NCBI GenBank assembly: GCA_020850715.1
Contig: JADZED010000010.1
Span: 1 to 64,000 of the forward strand
From: Acidobacteriota bacterium
Lineage (GTDB): Bacteria > Acidobacteriota > Vicinamibacteria > Vicinamibacterales > CAVVIG01
Reading direction: 5' to 3'
DNA: 64,000 nucleotides
Shown: piece after piece, positions 46,585-55,547 of the stretch
How the letters are laid out: each line of letters begins with the position of its first letter
Numbering within the stretch: the stretch's first letter is position 1
Notes under the pieces: model-generated
Seen by the model: only the letters and a program-made list of their open reading frames with translations
Databases searched by the model: none
What the model was told of the DNA's origin: nothing
Position numbers and translations under genes: made by a program

Positions 46585-47440
46585 CGTGCTGGACGGCCGC
46601 CGCAACGGGCTGGATCAGCGGTCTCACGGCGGCCATCAAGGCTAACACGACGCCGAACGTGCAGACGATCGTCGCGCCGGTCGGCAGATCGATCATCAGC
46701 GACAGATACACGCCCAGTCCGGAGACCAGCGTCCCCATCGACCAGCCGATCGCCAGCCGGCGGCCGATCGACTCGGCGTACAGCATCGCCCCGACCGAGG
46801 GGACGATGAGGTAGCAGAAGACCAGGAGGACGCCGGCGATGGAGACCGACGAGGTCACCACGAAGCCGAACGACGCATAGAAGAGGAAGTCCCACAGCTT
46901 GATCGACAGGCCGCCGGCTTCGGCCTGCTTCGGATTCATCGAGATCGCGAGGAACTTGTGGCGGAAGACGAAATGAAAGGCGCCAATCGCCCCGTAGAGG
47001 ATCGCCGTCTTCCCCACCTCGGCCCACGACACGGCGAGGATGTTGCCGACCAGCATCTCCTTGAGGTGCTCCGCCTCTGAGGTCGCCTTGCTCATGGCGA
47101 GGATTGCGGCGGCGGAGGCGACGGCGTAGCAGATGCCGATGATCGCCTCCTGCGGGATGCGCGCCCGCCGGCTGCGCAGCGTCGCGAAGAGGAACGCGCC
47201 GATGAAGGTGAACAGCAGGCTGATCCAGTACACGAACATCGAATGGGGGTCGCCGCCCGAGGCCGGCATGAGGAGCGCGATCGTCGCGCCGAGCGCGGCA
47301 ATCTGCGCCAGCCCGAGATCCACGAAGATCACCCCCCGTTCGACGACGTGGACGCCGAGATAGGCGTGGATCCCGGTGAGGATCAGGCTGGCCGCGAAGG
47401 GCGCGGCCAGGAACGCGAGCATCGCCGAATCGAGCGGCAT
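46571..47440 (-). CDS. Zinc/manganese ABC transporter permease (ZnuB-like)
   Basis: This 289-residue membrane protein of the ABC-3 family has about eight segments. The conserved GVHVVERGVIFVDLGLAQI block near residue 28 and GLWVS-region equivalents near 200 are present. It forms the channel for Zn or Mn import with the binding protein encoded directly upstream (ATGA overlap). No ATP-binding subunit gene is next to it. Confidence 0.87.
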   Translation of the reverse strand: MPLDSAMLAFLAAPFAASLILTGIHAYLGVHVVERGVIFVDLGLAQIAALGATIALLMPASGGDPHSMFVYWISLLFTFIGAFLFATLRSRRARIPQEAIIGICYAVASAAAILAMSKATSEAEHLKEMLVGNILAVSWAEVGKTAILYGAIGAFHFVFRHKFLAISMNPKQAEAGGLSIKLWDFLFYASFGFVVTSSVSIAGVLLVFCYLIVPSVGAMLYAESIGRRLAIGWSMGTLVSGLGVYLSLMIDLPTGATIVCTFGVVLALMAAVRPLIQPVAAAVQHDAVS

Positions 47441-48375
47441 CACTTCGCTCCGCTCTTCCGGATGGCGTCGGCGACGAGCGCCACGTCGTAGTCGAACAGC
47501 TTGAAGTAGTCGGCCGCTTCCTCGACGCCGCCGACCGAGGGCGGCATCACGAGCACCTGCGCCCCGGTCTCGCGGGCGATGGCGTTGGGCGTCTTCAGAT
47601 CGAAGTACGGCTCGACGAGGATCAGCTTGATGCCCTGCCGCTTCATCTCGTTGATCAGATCGAGCGTGTGCTGCGGCGTCGGCGGAATGCCGGGCCGCGG
47701 CTCGACGTAGCCGACGATCTCGAGGCCGAAGCGCTCGGCGAAGTTGGGAAACGAGCGATGGTAGGTGACGATCTTCGTTCCCTGGTAGGGCGCCATCGCC
47801 GCGGCCCACCGCTTCAGCCCCGCGTCGAGGCGGGCATCGAAATCGGCAAGCTGCGCCTGGAACGTGGCGCGGTCGTTCGGCCGGAGCTCGGACAGCTTGC
47901 CGGCGATCGCCGCCGCGATCCGCTTGCCGTTCTCCGGATCGAGCCAGTAGTGCGGGTTCCCCTGTGGATGGACGTCCCCCATCGCACGGGTGATTGCACC
48001 GGTCGGCACCTCGAGGATCTGCGCCTGCAGCGACGCGTCGAGGTATCCGGGGCCGCCGGCCTGGATCTTCGCGTTGCGGCTCTGGGTGACCAGCGGCGGG
48101 AGCCAGCCGATCTCGAGCTCGCGTCCGACGGCCACGAGCAGATCCGCCTTCATCAGCTTGAGGATGAAGCTCGGCTTCGGCTCGACGTAGTGCGGATCCT
48201 GGAAGCCGCGCGCCATCGAGTCGACGGCGACCAGCGCCCCGCCCACCTCACGGGCGATCGAGGCGAGATCCTCGGTCGTGGTCATCACCTTCAGCGTGCC
48301 CTGCGCCCGGACCGGCGCGGCGGCGAGGGCGGCGAGGGCGAGCGCCAGTGCAACGAATGGTGTCTTGAATGTCAT
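47440..48375 (-). CDS. Metal-binding periplasmic protein (ZnuA-like)
   Basis: This 311-residue cluster A-I binding protein has a signal peptide (ALALALAALAAAPVRAQ). Probable metal ligands are the His of GFQDPHYVEPKPS near residue 62, the His of VHPQGNPHYW near 130, a third His in YHRSFPNFAERF near 200, and the Asp or Glu near EPYFDLK. It lacks the His-rich loop of many ZnuA. It captures Zn or Mn for the adjacent permease. Confidence 0.86.
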   Translation of the reverse strand: MTFKTPFVALALALAALAAAPVRAQGTLKVMTTTEDLASIAREVGGALVAVDSMARGFQDPHYVEPKPSFILKLMKADLLVAVGRELEIGWLPPLVTQSRNAKIQAGGPGYLDASLQAQILEVPTGAITRAMGDVHPQGNPHYWLDPENGKRIAAAIAGKLSELRPNDRATFQAQLADFDARLDAGLKRWAAAMAPYQGTKIVTYHRSFPNFAERFGLEIVGYVEPRPGIPPTPQHTLDLINEMKRQGIKLILVEPYFDLKTPNAIARETGAQVLVMPPSVGGVEEAADYFKLFDYDVALVADAIRKSGAK

Positions 48376-48382
48376 GGCAGCC

Positions 48383-49609
48383 TCAGAACGGATGCGCGCC
48401 GTGCGCTCCGATCGCAAACAGGAACTGGACCAGCACCTCGTGCGAGGCCGGCGCGTCCGCCCAGCCGATGCGCCGGTACTCCCCGCGAACCTGGCTGAAC
48501 TCGCTCGGCCAGAAGGTCACCGTACCCGCCGCCTCCTGGTCGCGCCGCGCCGCGTCGGAGGCACGCGCCGAACGGCCGGCGCGAACGCCGGCGAACCAGC
48601 GCCGCGCGAACTGATAGTCGCCCGAGACGTAGAAGCCGGCCGCACGCTGCTCGCCGCCGAACTGCCCCCGCCGGCTCCAGACGATCTCGCTGCGGCCGAG
48701 AAACGATCGATAGATGGCGCGCGCCAACGGCCGCCAGCGCACCGTCGCGTCGATGCCGTACAGCCGCGTCTCGAAGCGCCCCACGTCGGCGTCGTCGACG
48801 ACGCCGGCCGGGTTGTGTCCCTGCGCAAAGGACACCCCGAGATCGACATTGGCCGAATCCGACAGGTCGCGATAGCCGCGGAGATGGCCGACATACAACA
48901 GGTCGCGGCGACGGCTCGACGCGAACAGGCCGTCGCCGGCGTCCCCGCGGAACACCTGCCCCGTCGCCTCGAGGAAGAACCAGGGGTTCGGCAGCAGCTT
49001 GGCGACCGAGAGCCCCGCATCCGCAATCCCTTCTTCGCCGCCGACCAGGTTGTCGATCACCAGCGGACGATCCGCCCACGGCAGCATGTGGGTGTGCAGC
49101 GTGTTGACCTTGCCGAACGCCGCCTTCATCCTGCCCACCTTGCCGAGCAGTCCCGCGGGCAGCGCCGTCAAGGTGAGCACGCCTTCTTCGATCTCGACTC
49201 CTTCGCCGCCGAATGCCAGAAAGAAGTCGGCACGGGCGTACGGATCGACGATGGCCTGCAGCGATGCCTCGGCTTCGCGCAGCTCGAGCGGCGGCGCCGG
49301 GTCGACGTCGTTCCGGCCCGCCGCCCCGAGGAAGTTGCCGATGACGGCGATGTCGGGATTGAACACCTTGGCGCCAGGCACTGCCGCGGCAGAGGGCGCA
49401 GGGGCGGCGCCCGGCGACGGCTCACCTTCCACGGCGGCGAGCCGCGCCTCGAGCGCCGACAGACGCGCGTCGAGCTCGCGTCTGAGCTGGTCGATGGCGT
49501 CGCGCAACTCCTGCGGCGAGGCATCGGGGACCTGGGCGAACGCGGCGTTCGACGCGGCCAGCATGACGGCCGCGACCATCGCCGCCCGAACGATCGGAGC
49601 GGGTCGCAT
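48383..49609 (-). CDS. Outer-membrane porin-like protein of the metal locus
   Basis: This 408-residue protein has a signal peptide (VAAVMLAASNAAFA), a short coiled coil at 33-62 (QELRDAIDQLRRELDARLSA), a Pro/Ala linker, and a beta-barrel-like body ending GAHGAHPF with terminal Phe. It lies eight bases upstream of the binding protein gene on the same strand, so it is probably in the metal-uptake operon and could be the outer-membrane pore or sensor. No family name can be assigned safely. Confidence 0.7.
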   Translation of the reverse strand: MRPAPIVRAAMVAAVMLAASNAAFAQVPDASPQELRDAIDQLRRELDARLSALEARLAAVEGEPSPGAAPAPSAAAVPGAKVFNPDIAVIGNFLGAAGRNDVDPAPPLELREAEASLQAIVDPYARADFFLAFGGEGVEIEEGVLTLTALPAGLLGKVGRMKAAFGKVNTLHTHMLPWADRPLVIDNLVGGEEGIADAGLSVAKLLPNPWFFLEATGQVFRGDAGDGLFASSRRRDLLYVGHLRGYRDLSDSANVDLGVSFAQGHNPAGVVDDADVGRFETRLYGIDATVRWRPLARAIYRSFLGRSEIVWSRRGQFGGEQRAAGFYVSGDYQFARRWFAGVRAGRSARASDAARRDQEAAGTVTFWPSEFSQVRGEYRRIGWADAPASHEVLVQFLFAIGAHGAHPF

Positions 49610-49711
49610 TCTGATCCTCCTGAGATCTGAAGATGCACGCGGTCGTACAGCCCCGACTGCGGGCCGAGGCGCGGCACGACGAGCGGCTTGGGACAGGCCC
49701 GAAGGCCTGCG

Positions 49712-50020
49712 CTACGACTTCAGGGAATCGACCGGGGGCGACCGGCCGGACGTGTGGGCGGTCAGCAGGACGCCGTGCGCCACAGGAGGCGTCGCGTCGG
49801 CGCGGCCGGCATCAGCCAGCGGCGCGCAGGCGAGCGGCGTCGTGTCGACCGGATCGGATCCGAGCAGCGTCGACGCGCACGCGGTGCAGTGCCGGGGAGT
49901 CCTGAGCTCGCAGGCGAGATCGTGGTGCTCGAACGGGCTCGTGACGAGGAACAGCGCGTACAGCGCAATCCCGATCAGGCGCACCGATTGACGCCAGCGG
50001 CCGCGTGTTCGGGCGGGCAT
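49712..50020 (-). CDS. Small His/Cys-containing membrane-anchored protein
   Basis: This 102-residue protein has one hydrophobic segment (LIGIALYALFLVTSPF) followed by HHDLACELRTPRHCTAC, a cluster of His and Cys that could bind a metal. It precedes the porin-like gene by about 100 bases on the same strand, in line with a metal-homeostasis operon. The C-terminal part is low complexity. It resembles DUF2946-type proteins, but I am not certain. Confidence 0.5.
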   Translation of the reverse strand: MPARTRGRWRQSVRLIGIALYALFLVTSPFEHHDLACELRTPRHCTACASTLLGSDPVDTTPLACAPLADAGRADATPPVAHGVLLTAHTSGRSPPVDSLKS

Positions 50021-50078
50021 GGAGCTCGACTGATGATACGCGCGGCCGCCCCCGCGGGCAACCGCGCGCGAACCTGCG

Positions 50079-50750
50079 TCAGGGCCCGACGATCACCCGG
50101 AGGCGAACCGCGGTGCCGCCGAGATCGTCCTCGCCGGCCTGTTGCGAGATGCCGCCGGCGCCGAGAATGCCCGGCACGCGCGTGTAGTGCGCGTCGAGGG
50201 CGACGCGGAGCCAGCGCGCCGCCAGGAATTCGGCACCCCCGACGGCGAGATATCCGATGTGGCGCGCATCGACGTTCCCCTCGGGATCCGATTCGCCGGA
50301 CGTTTCTTCATACCGGTACGACCCCAGACCGGCGCCCGCAAACGGCACGATCCGGCGCGACGGCCGGAAGCGGTAGCCGAATGCGAGCTCGAGCGGCGTG
50401 ATCGCCACGGTGAGCGGGATGCCGAGCCGGAACGTCTCGCCGCCGCTGCGGAAGGCGCGCTCGCCGGTCTTTCGGAAGCGCGAGGCCGAGAGATCGACGA
50501 AGAAGCGGCGCGACACGATTGAGAGGCCGCCGCCGACGAGCGCCTGCAGCGACTGGCCGAACGCCGCCTCGAAGGTGTCGCGGGCGGCATATGCCTGCGC
50601 CGACACCAGGAGGAACGGACGGAACGCGACCGCGGCCTCCCCGGCGTCGTCCTGCGCCGCGGCGGGTCGGCCGGCGGCCAGCGCGAGCGCCAGCAGGCCG
50701 GCGACGAGCGGCCAACGGCGGCGCGCGCCGGGTCGGCGGCGAGCCTTCAT
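50079..50750 (-). CDS. Exported beta-barrel protein
   Basis: This 223-residue protein has a signal peptide (LVAGLLALALAAGRPAAAQ) and a mature barrel-like region with repeated aromatic strands (LELAFGYRFRPSRRIVPFAG, AGLGSYRYE). It is an OmpW/OmpA-like small porin in appearance. ATG 50750 overlaps the subtilase stop (ATGA), so it is coupled to that protease and may be its outer-membrane partner. Confidence 0.72.
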   Translation of the reverse strand: MKARRRPGARRRWPLVAGLLALALAAGRPAAAQDDAGEAAVAFRPFLLVSAQAYAARDTFEAAFGQSLQALVGGGLSIVSRRFFVDLSASRFRKTGERAFRSGGETFRLGIPLTVAITPLELAFGYRFRPSRRIVPFAGAGLGSYRYEETSGESDPEGNVDARHIGYLAVGGAEFLAARWLRVALDAHYTRVPGILGAGGISQQAGEDDLGGTAVRLRVIVGP

Positions 50751-52291
50751 CGCGCGAGGCCCAGGCCGCGGATGGCGTTTCGCACGTCGATCAGTCCGAA
50801 GCCGTAGAGGTCGTCGCGCGCGGGCGCGCCGAGGTCGACGGCCGTCCGCTCCAGCGCCTCTTCGATGGCCGCAGGCGACGTCAGCCCCTGCTGCCTCAGC
50901 ATGGCTGCGGCACCGGCGACGTGCGGGGCAGCCATCGAGGTTCCCCCGTACCCGACGTAGGCGAACACGTCGAACCGCGGCGGACCGTAGCTCCGCACGG
51001 GCGCCGAATAGGTCTCGACGAGGTCGGGGTCGAAGGTCTGCTGGAACACATAGCCCGAGCGCTCGCTGCCGCCGCCGCCGCCCGGCGCTGCCAGCTCGAT
51101 CCATGCGCCGAAGCTCGAATAAGGGGCCTGCTTCCTGAAGACGTCGACCGCCGCGACCGACACCGCGCCCGGGAGCCGGCTGGCAATCTCGGCGAGGACC
51201 TCGACCGGGTTGCCGGTGTCGCCCTCGTTGCCGGCGGCGACGACGATGAAGACGCCCTTGCCGATGGCGTAGCGCATCGCGTCCTCGATTGCCGGCGCCG
51301 GCGGACCGCTGCGGCCGATGCTCATGTTGATCACGTTCGCGCCGCTGTCGGCTGCGTACCGGATGCCTTGCGCCACCTGGCTGTCGGTGCCGCACCGGTT
51401 GGGAGAAATGCCGAACAGGCGATCCCACTCCCCGCAGACGACCTTCACCGGCATGATCTTCACGTTGTAGGCCACGCCGGCGGTCCCGACGCCGTCGTTG
51501 GTCGCCTGGCCGATCGTGCCCGCGACATGAGTGCCGTGGCCGTCGAAGTCGAGCGGGGTGGCCGTGCCCCAGATGAAATCTTGCGGCGCGACGAAGCGGC
51601 CCGGCGGTCCGAGCTGCGGCGCAGCCGAGTAGGGGATGCTCACGCCCGGCAACGGGGGGTACGTCGCTCCGCCGCGGGTGAAGCCGGCGATGCTGTGCGT
51701 GATCGTCGCGTTCATGAAGGCGACGCCGGTATCGAGCACGGCGACCGTGATCGCCGACCCCGCCAGCGGCTGGACGTCCCACGCGCGCTCGACGTCGATC
51801 ATCGGCATGTTCCACTGCACTTCGCGATAGAGCGGATCGTTGGGCACCAGCGTCGTGTGCACGCGGTAGTCGGGCTGCGCATACTCGACGTTGGCGCGGC
51901 CGGCGAGCTCGCGCGCCACCGCGGCCGCGTCTTCGGCCGGATCGATCCGGACGATCTCGAAGTCGGCATGGTCGAGCGGGGGCGCCATGGCAGCCGTCGG
52001 CGAGGCGCTTCGCAGCGACGCGGCGCGGGCGTCAGCCGGGATGCCGCCGCGAAACTTCACGATCACGCGATCCGGCGGCGGTTCGCCCCGGGCCCCGCCC
52101 GGCCGCGCCGGTCCGACGTACTCCCAGGTGCGCAAGCCGACGTCGACCGGCGGCAGGCCGACGTCGCGCCGCACATCCAGGCGCGGCGATCCGAGCGGCA
52201 GCCGGGACGACTGGGCACGGGCCGCGCCGATGCCGGCCAGCAGCGCACCGACGCACGCGGCGGCGAACAGCCGTGCGCGGAACCTGAACAT
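50747..52291 (-). CDS. Subtilisin-like (S8) secreted serine protease
   Basis: This 514-residue pre-proprotease has a signal peptide (ACVGALLAGIGAARA), an inhibitor I9-like propeptide (about 70-145) and an S8 catalytic domain with Asp in VAVLDTGV near 185, His in DGHGTHVAG near 253 and Ser in GTSMAAPHVAG near 455. The oxyanion Asn is in AAGNEGD near 352. It is exported and probably self-processed. It shares a four-base overlap with the following barrel gene. Confidence 0.93.
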   Translation of the reverse strand: MFRFRARLFAAACVGALLAGIGAARAQSSRLPLGSPRLDVRRDVGLPPVDVGLRTWEYVGPARPGGARGEPPPDRVIVKFRGGIPADARAASLRSASPTAAMAPPLDHADFEIVRIDPAEDAAAVARELAGRANVEYAQPDYRVHTTLVPNDPLYREVQWNMPMIDVERAWDVQPLAGSAITVAVLDTGVAFMNATITHSIAGFTRGGATYPPLPGVSIPYSAAPQLGPPGRFVAPQDFIWGTATPLDFDGHGTHVAGTIGQATNDGVGTAGVAYNVKIMPVKVVCGEWDRLFGISPNRCGTDSQVAQGIRYAADSGANVINMSIGRSGPPAPAIEDAMRYAIGKGVFIVVAAGNEGDTGNPVEVLAEIASRLPGAVSVAAVDVFRKQAPYSSFGAWIELAAPGGGGGSERSGYVFQQTFDPDLVETYSAPVRSYGPPRFDVFAYVGYGGTSMAAPHVAGAAAMLRQQGLTSPAAIEEALERTAVDLGAPARDDLYGFGLIDVRNAIRGLGLAR

Positions 52292-52318
52292 TGAATTATT
52301 CTAACGGGAGTCCTTCAT

Positions 52319-53755
52319 ATGCCTGAGACGCTCTTTCAGAAAGTCTGGAACGCGCACACGGTCCGCACGCTCCCGAGCGGGCAGACGCAGCTCTTCGTCG
52401 GGCTTCATCTCATCCACGAGGTCACCAGCCCGCAGGCGTTCGACATGCTGCGGCAGCACGGCTGGAGCGTGAGATTCCCGGAACGCACCTTCGCGACGGT
52501 CGATCACATCGTGCCCACGACCAGGCGCACGCGGCCCTTCTTCGACCTGATGGCCGAGGAGATGACCGGCGCGCTCGAGCGCAACTGCCGTCAGTACGGC
52601 ATCAGCCTGTATTCGGCCGAAGACGCGAACCAGGGCATCGTGCACGTGATCGGCCCCGAGCTCGGGATCACGCAGCCGGGCATGACGATCGCGTGCGGCG
52701 ACAGCCACACCTCGACACACGGCGCGCTCGGCGCGATCGCGTTCGGCATCGGCACCTCGCAGGTGCGCGACGTGCTGGCGTCGCAGTGCCTGGCGCTCGA
52801 CCCGCTGAAGGTCCGCCGCATCGACGTCGACGGGCGGCTGGCGCCGGGGGTCTACGCCAAGGACGTGATCCTCACGATCATCCGGAAGCTCGGCGTGCAC
52901 GGCGGCGTGGGCTACGCCTACGAGTACGGGGGCAGCGCCATCGACGCGATGAGCGTCGAGGAACGGATGACGGTCTGCAACATGTCGATCGAAGGGGGGG
53001 CGCGCGCCGGCTACGTCAACCCCGACGACACGACGTTCGCGTTCCTCCGCGGCCGGCGGTTCGCCCCCCCCGACGACGCCTTCGATCGCGCGGTGCGCTG
53101 GTGGCGTCAGATCGCGACCGACCCGGCGGCGTCCTATCACGACCGGGTCGCGCTGCGGGCCGACGACATAGGGCCGACCGTGACCTGGGGGATCAATCCG
53201 TCGCAATCGGTCGGCATCCATGAGCCGATCGACGCGCCCGCCGACGACGAGGCGTTCGCGTTCATGGGTTTTGCGCCAGGCGCCCGCGTGGAAGGAACGC
53301 CGATCGACGTCGCGTTCATCGGCTCCTGCACCAACGGCCGGATCTCCGATCTCGAGGAGGCGGCGCGGCTGGTGCGCGGCCGCCGCGTCTCGCCGCGGGT
53401 CAAGGCGCTGGTCGTGCCCGGCTCGCAGGCGGTCAGCCGCGAAGCGGAGCGCCGCGGGCTGCACCAGACCTTCATCGACGCCGGGTTCGAATGGCGCGGC
53501 GCCGGCTGCTCCATGTGTCTCGGCATGAACACCGATCGGCTCGAGGGGCGCCAGATCTGCGCCTCGTCGTCGAACCGCAACTTCAAGGGACGCCAGGGGA
53601 GCCCCACCGGGCGGACGCTGCTGATGAGCCCGGCCATGGTGGCCGCGGCGGCCATCGCCGGCGAGGTGGTCGACGTCCGGCCGATGCTCGCCGGAGTGCC
53701 GGCCCGATCGGGCGCAGACCCGGCGGGCGCGGGAAAGGTGTCGCATGGCCGCTGA
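52319..53755 (+). CDS. leuC: 3-isopropylmalate dehydratase large subunit
   Basis: This 478-residue aconitase-type protein isomerises 2- to 3-isopropylmalate in leucine synthesis. It carries [20 protein letters not shown] near residue 125 and Fe-S cysteines in [15 protein letters not shown] near 337 and GCSMCLGMN near 397-400. It overlaps leuD by 11 bases. ATG 52319 is 27 bases from the divergent subtilase gene. Confidence 0.96.
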   Translation: MPETLFQKVWNAHTVRTLPSGQTQLFVGLHLIHEVTSPQAFDMLRQHGWSVRFPERTFATVDHIVPTTRRTRPFFDLMAEEMTGALERNCRQYGISLYSAEDANQGIVHVIGPELGITQPGMTIACGDSHTSTHGALGAIAFGIGTSQVRDVLASQCLALDPLKVRRIDVDGRLAPGVYAKDVILTIIRKLGVHGGVGYAYEYGGSAIDAMSVEERMTVCNMSIEGGARAGYVNPDDTTFAFLRGRRFAPPDDAFDRAVRWWRQIATDPAASYHDRVALRADDIGPTVTWGINPSQSVGIHEPIDAPADDEAFAFMGFAPGARVEGTPIDVAFIGSCTNGRISDLEEAARLVRGRRVSPRVKALVVPGSQAVSREAERRGLHQTFIDAGFEWRGAGCSMCLGMNTDRLEGRQICASSSNRNFKGRQGSPTGRTLLMSPAMVAAAAIAGEVVDVRPMLAGVPARSGADPAGAGKVSHGR

Positions 53756-54359
53756 CCGATCGGAGACGGGCGCCGGCGCGGTGGTGCGCGCGGCCGGAAC
53801 CGGGCTGCCGCTGCGCGGCCACGACATCGACACCGATCGCATCATGCCGGCGCGCTTCCTGCGCGCGGTGTCGTTCGAAGGGCTCGAGGGGCACCTCTTC
53901 GAGGACGATCGCGGCGCAGATCCGGCGCATCCGTTCAACGATCCGCGCTACGCCCGCGCGACCATCCTCGTCGTCAACGCGAACTTCGGCTGCGGATCGT
54001 CGCGCGAGCACGCGCCGCAGGGCCTGGTGCGGCGCGGCTTCACGGCGTTGATCGGCGAGTCGTTCTCCGAGATCTTCGCCGGCAACTCGGCGATGCTCGG
54101 GATGCCCTGCTTCGTGGCGTCGGCGTCCGACGTGAACCGGCTGCAGGCCCTCATCGAGGCCTCGCCAGAGACGCCGATCGAGGCGCGCGTGGATGCGGGC
54201 ACGGCCGTGGCCGGTGCGCTGGCGATCCCGATTGCGCTCCCGCCGGCCGTGCGCGACGCCTTCCTCAGCGGCCAGTGGAACCCGACGGCGATGCTGCTCG
54301 ATCGCTACGACGAGGTCCGCGCCGTGGCGGCGCGGCTGCCCTATATCGCGGGGTACTGA
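53745..54359 (+). CDS. leuD: 3-isopropylmalate dehydratase small subunit
   Basis: This 204-residue swivel-domain partner of LeuC has [15 protein letters not shown] near residue 24 and [15 protein letters not shown] near 78, the substrate-binding segment. The start codon lies within the end of leuC, giving translational coupling and stoichiometric synthesis. No leuB is found next to it. Confidence 0.95.
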   Translation: MAADRSETGAGAVVRAAGTGLPLRGHDIDTDRIMPARFLRAVSFEGLEGHLFEDDRGADPAHPFNDPRYARATILVVNANFGCGSSREHAPQGLVRRGFTALIGESFSEIFAGNSAMLGMPCFVASASDVNRLQALIEASPETPIEARVDAGTAVAGALAIPIALPPAVRDAFLSGQWNPTAMLLDRYDEVRAVAARLPYIAGY

Positions 54360-54360
54360 C

Positions 54361-54386
54361 GGCCCGGCTCGGCTTCGTGCCGGGCC
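54361..54386 (+). terminator. Hairpin after leuD
   Basis: GGCCCGGC (54361-54368) pairs perfectly with GCCGGGCC (54379-54386) around a ten-base loop, immediately after the leuD stop. There is no T run, so it may stabilise the 3' end or act with Rho. The remaining 165 bases to the convergent LysR gene hold nothing recognisable. Confidence 0.45.
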
Positions 54387-54551
54387 GGCGCTCGGGCTTC
54401 GACAGCCGGTGCGGCAGCCTGCGTGGCGGGCAAGGGCGGCGGGCGGCGCGAGGCAGGCGCCGCCTGCCCGGCAACGCCCGGCGTCTGCGGCCACAGACGG
54501 CCGAGCGCCGGCGCGAGATGTCCGGCGAACGCGATCGAGGAGGGGTCCGCG

Positions 54552-55475
54552 TCATGCCTCCACGGGGGCCTGGGGCGATCCGGCGGACGATCGCAGGTGC
54601 CGCATCGCGTCCTGCGCGACGGCGAGAAACGCGTCGGCGGCGTGCGATCGATGCGCCTTGCGGCAGACAACGGTGACGAGCCGGCGGCGCGAGACGCCGG
54701 CGACCGGCAGCGCCACCAGGCGGCCGCCGGCGAGCTCGGTGACCGCACAGCGCCGGGGCAGCAGCGCCACCCCAAGGCCCAACTCCACGGCGCGCTTGAT
54801 ACCGTCGAGGCTCGGCAGCGCGATCGCCATGTTCAGCGGGACGTGCTTCTGCTCGAACAGCCGCAGCACGCGTTCGCGCGCCGGCGACGGATCGTTGTGT
54901 GCGACCACCGCCTCGGCCGCCACCTCCTCCATCGTCACCTGACCGTGCGCGGCCAGCGGGTGCTGCGGCGGCACGAGCAGCACGAGCTCGTCGCTGCCAA
55001 TCGGCACCTCGAGCAGGCCGCTCTCGGCGGGACGAAACGTCAGCGCGCCGAAGTCGAGGCTGCCCTGCTGCACCTCGACGGCGATCTGCCGCGCCGGCAC
55101 GCGCCGCACGTCGATTGCGATCTGCGGGTGGCGCTGCCTGAAGCGGCCGATGAGCGGCAGCAGCGTGTGAACCGCCGCCTCGTTGGCGCCGACGAGCACG
55201 CGGCCGCGGCGCAGATCGCGCAGCTCGCGCATCGCGAGCTCGGTCTCCTCGGCGAGCCGGACGAGCCGCTCGCCATAGTTGAGCAGCATCCGACCGGCGT
55301 CGGTGAGCGTCCCGCTCTTCGACGATCGGTCGAACAGCTGCTCGCCGAGGTCGATCTCGAGGCGGCGGATCGTCTGGCTGACGGCCGGCTGCGTGCGGTG
55401 CACCTTGGCGGCGGCGCGCGAGAAGCTGCGCTCGTGCGCCACGGCGAGAAACGTCCGCAGGGAGGCGATGTCCAT
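54552..55475 (-). CDS. LysR-type regulator of the leucine genes
   Basis: This 307-residue protein has an N-terminal winged HTH (SFSRAAAKVHRTQPAVSQTI near residue 18) and a C-terminal LysR substrate domain (about 90-300). It is divergent from the isopropylmalate synthase gene and convergent with leuD, so it is likely to regulate leucine synthesis, perhaps sensing an isopropylmalate-type ligand. The palindrome over its own start codon (55474-55499) suggests autoregulation. Ligand and regulon are inferred. Confidence 0.87.
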   Translation of the reverse strand: MDIASLRTFLAVAHERSFSRAAAKVHRTQPAVSQTIRRLEIDLGEQLFDRSSKSGTLTDAGRMLLNYGERLVRLAEETELAMRELRDLRRGRVLVGANEAAVHTLLPLIGRFRQRHPQIAIDVRRVPARQIAVEVQQGSLDFGALTFRPAESGLLEVPIGSDELVLLVPPQHPLAAHGQVTMEEVAAEAVVAHNDPSPARERVLRLFEQKHVPLNMAIALPSLDGIKRAVELGLGVALLPRRCAVTELAGGRLVALPVAGVSRRRLVTVVCRKAHRSHAADAFLAVAQDAMRHLRSSAGSPQAPVEA

Positions 55476-55499
55476 TACGCGTCGTTATTATAACGTAAT
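55474..55499. promoter_or_regulatory. Nested palindromic operator between lysR and the leuA-like gene
   Basis: ATTACG (55474-55479) faces CGTAAT (55494-55499) around an inner palindrome CGTTATTATAACG (55483-55495). On the minus strand it contains a perfect TATAAT (55492-55487) only about 12 bases from the LysR ATG, so LysR binding here would block its own promoter. The site overlaps the LysR start codon. Confidence 0.65.
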
Positions 55500-55547
55500 G
55501 TTTATCACATTGACTTCTAGTCACCGCGGCAGCGACAATCAAGGGCC

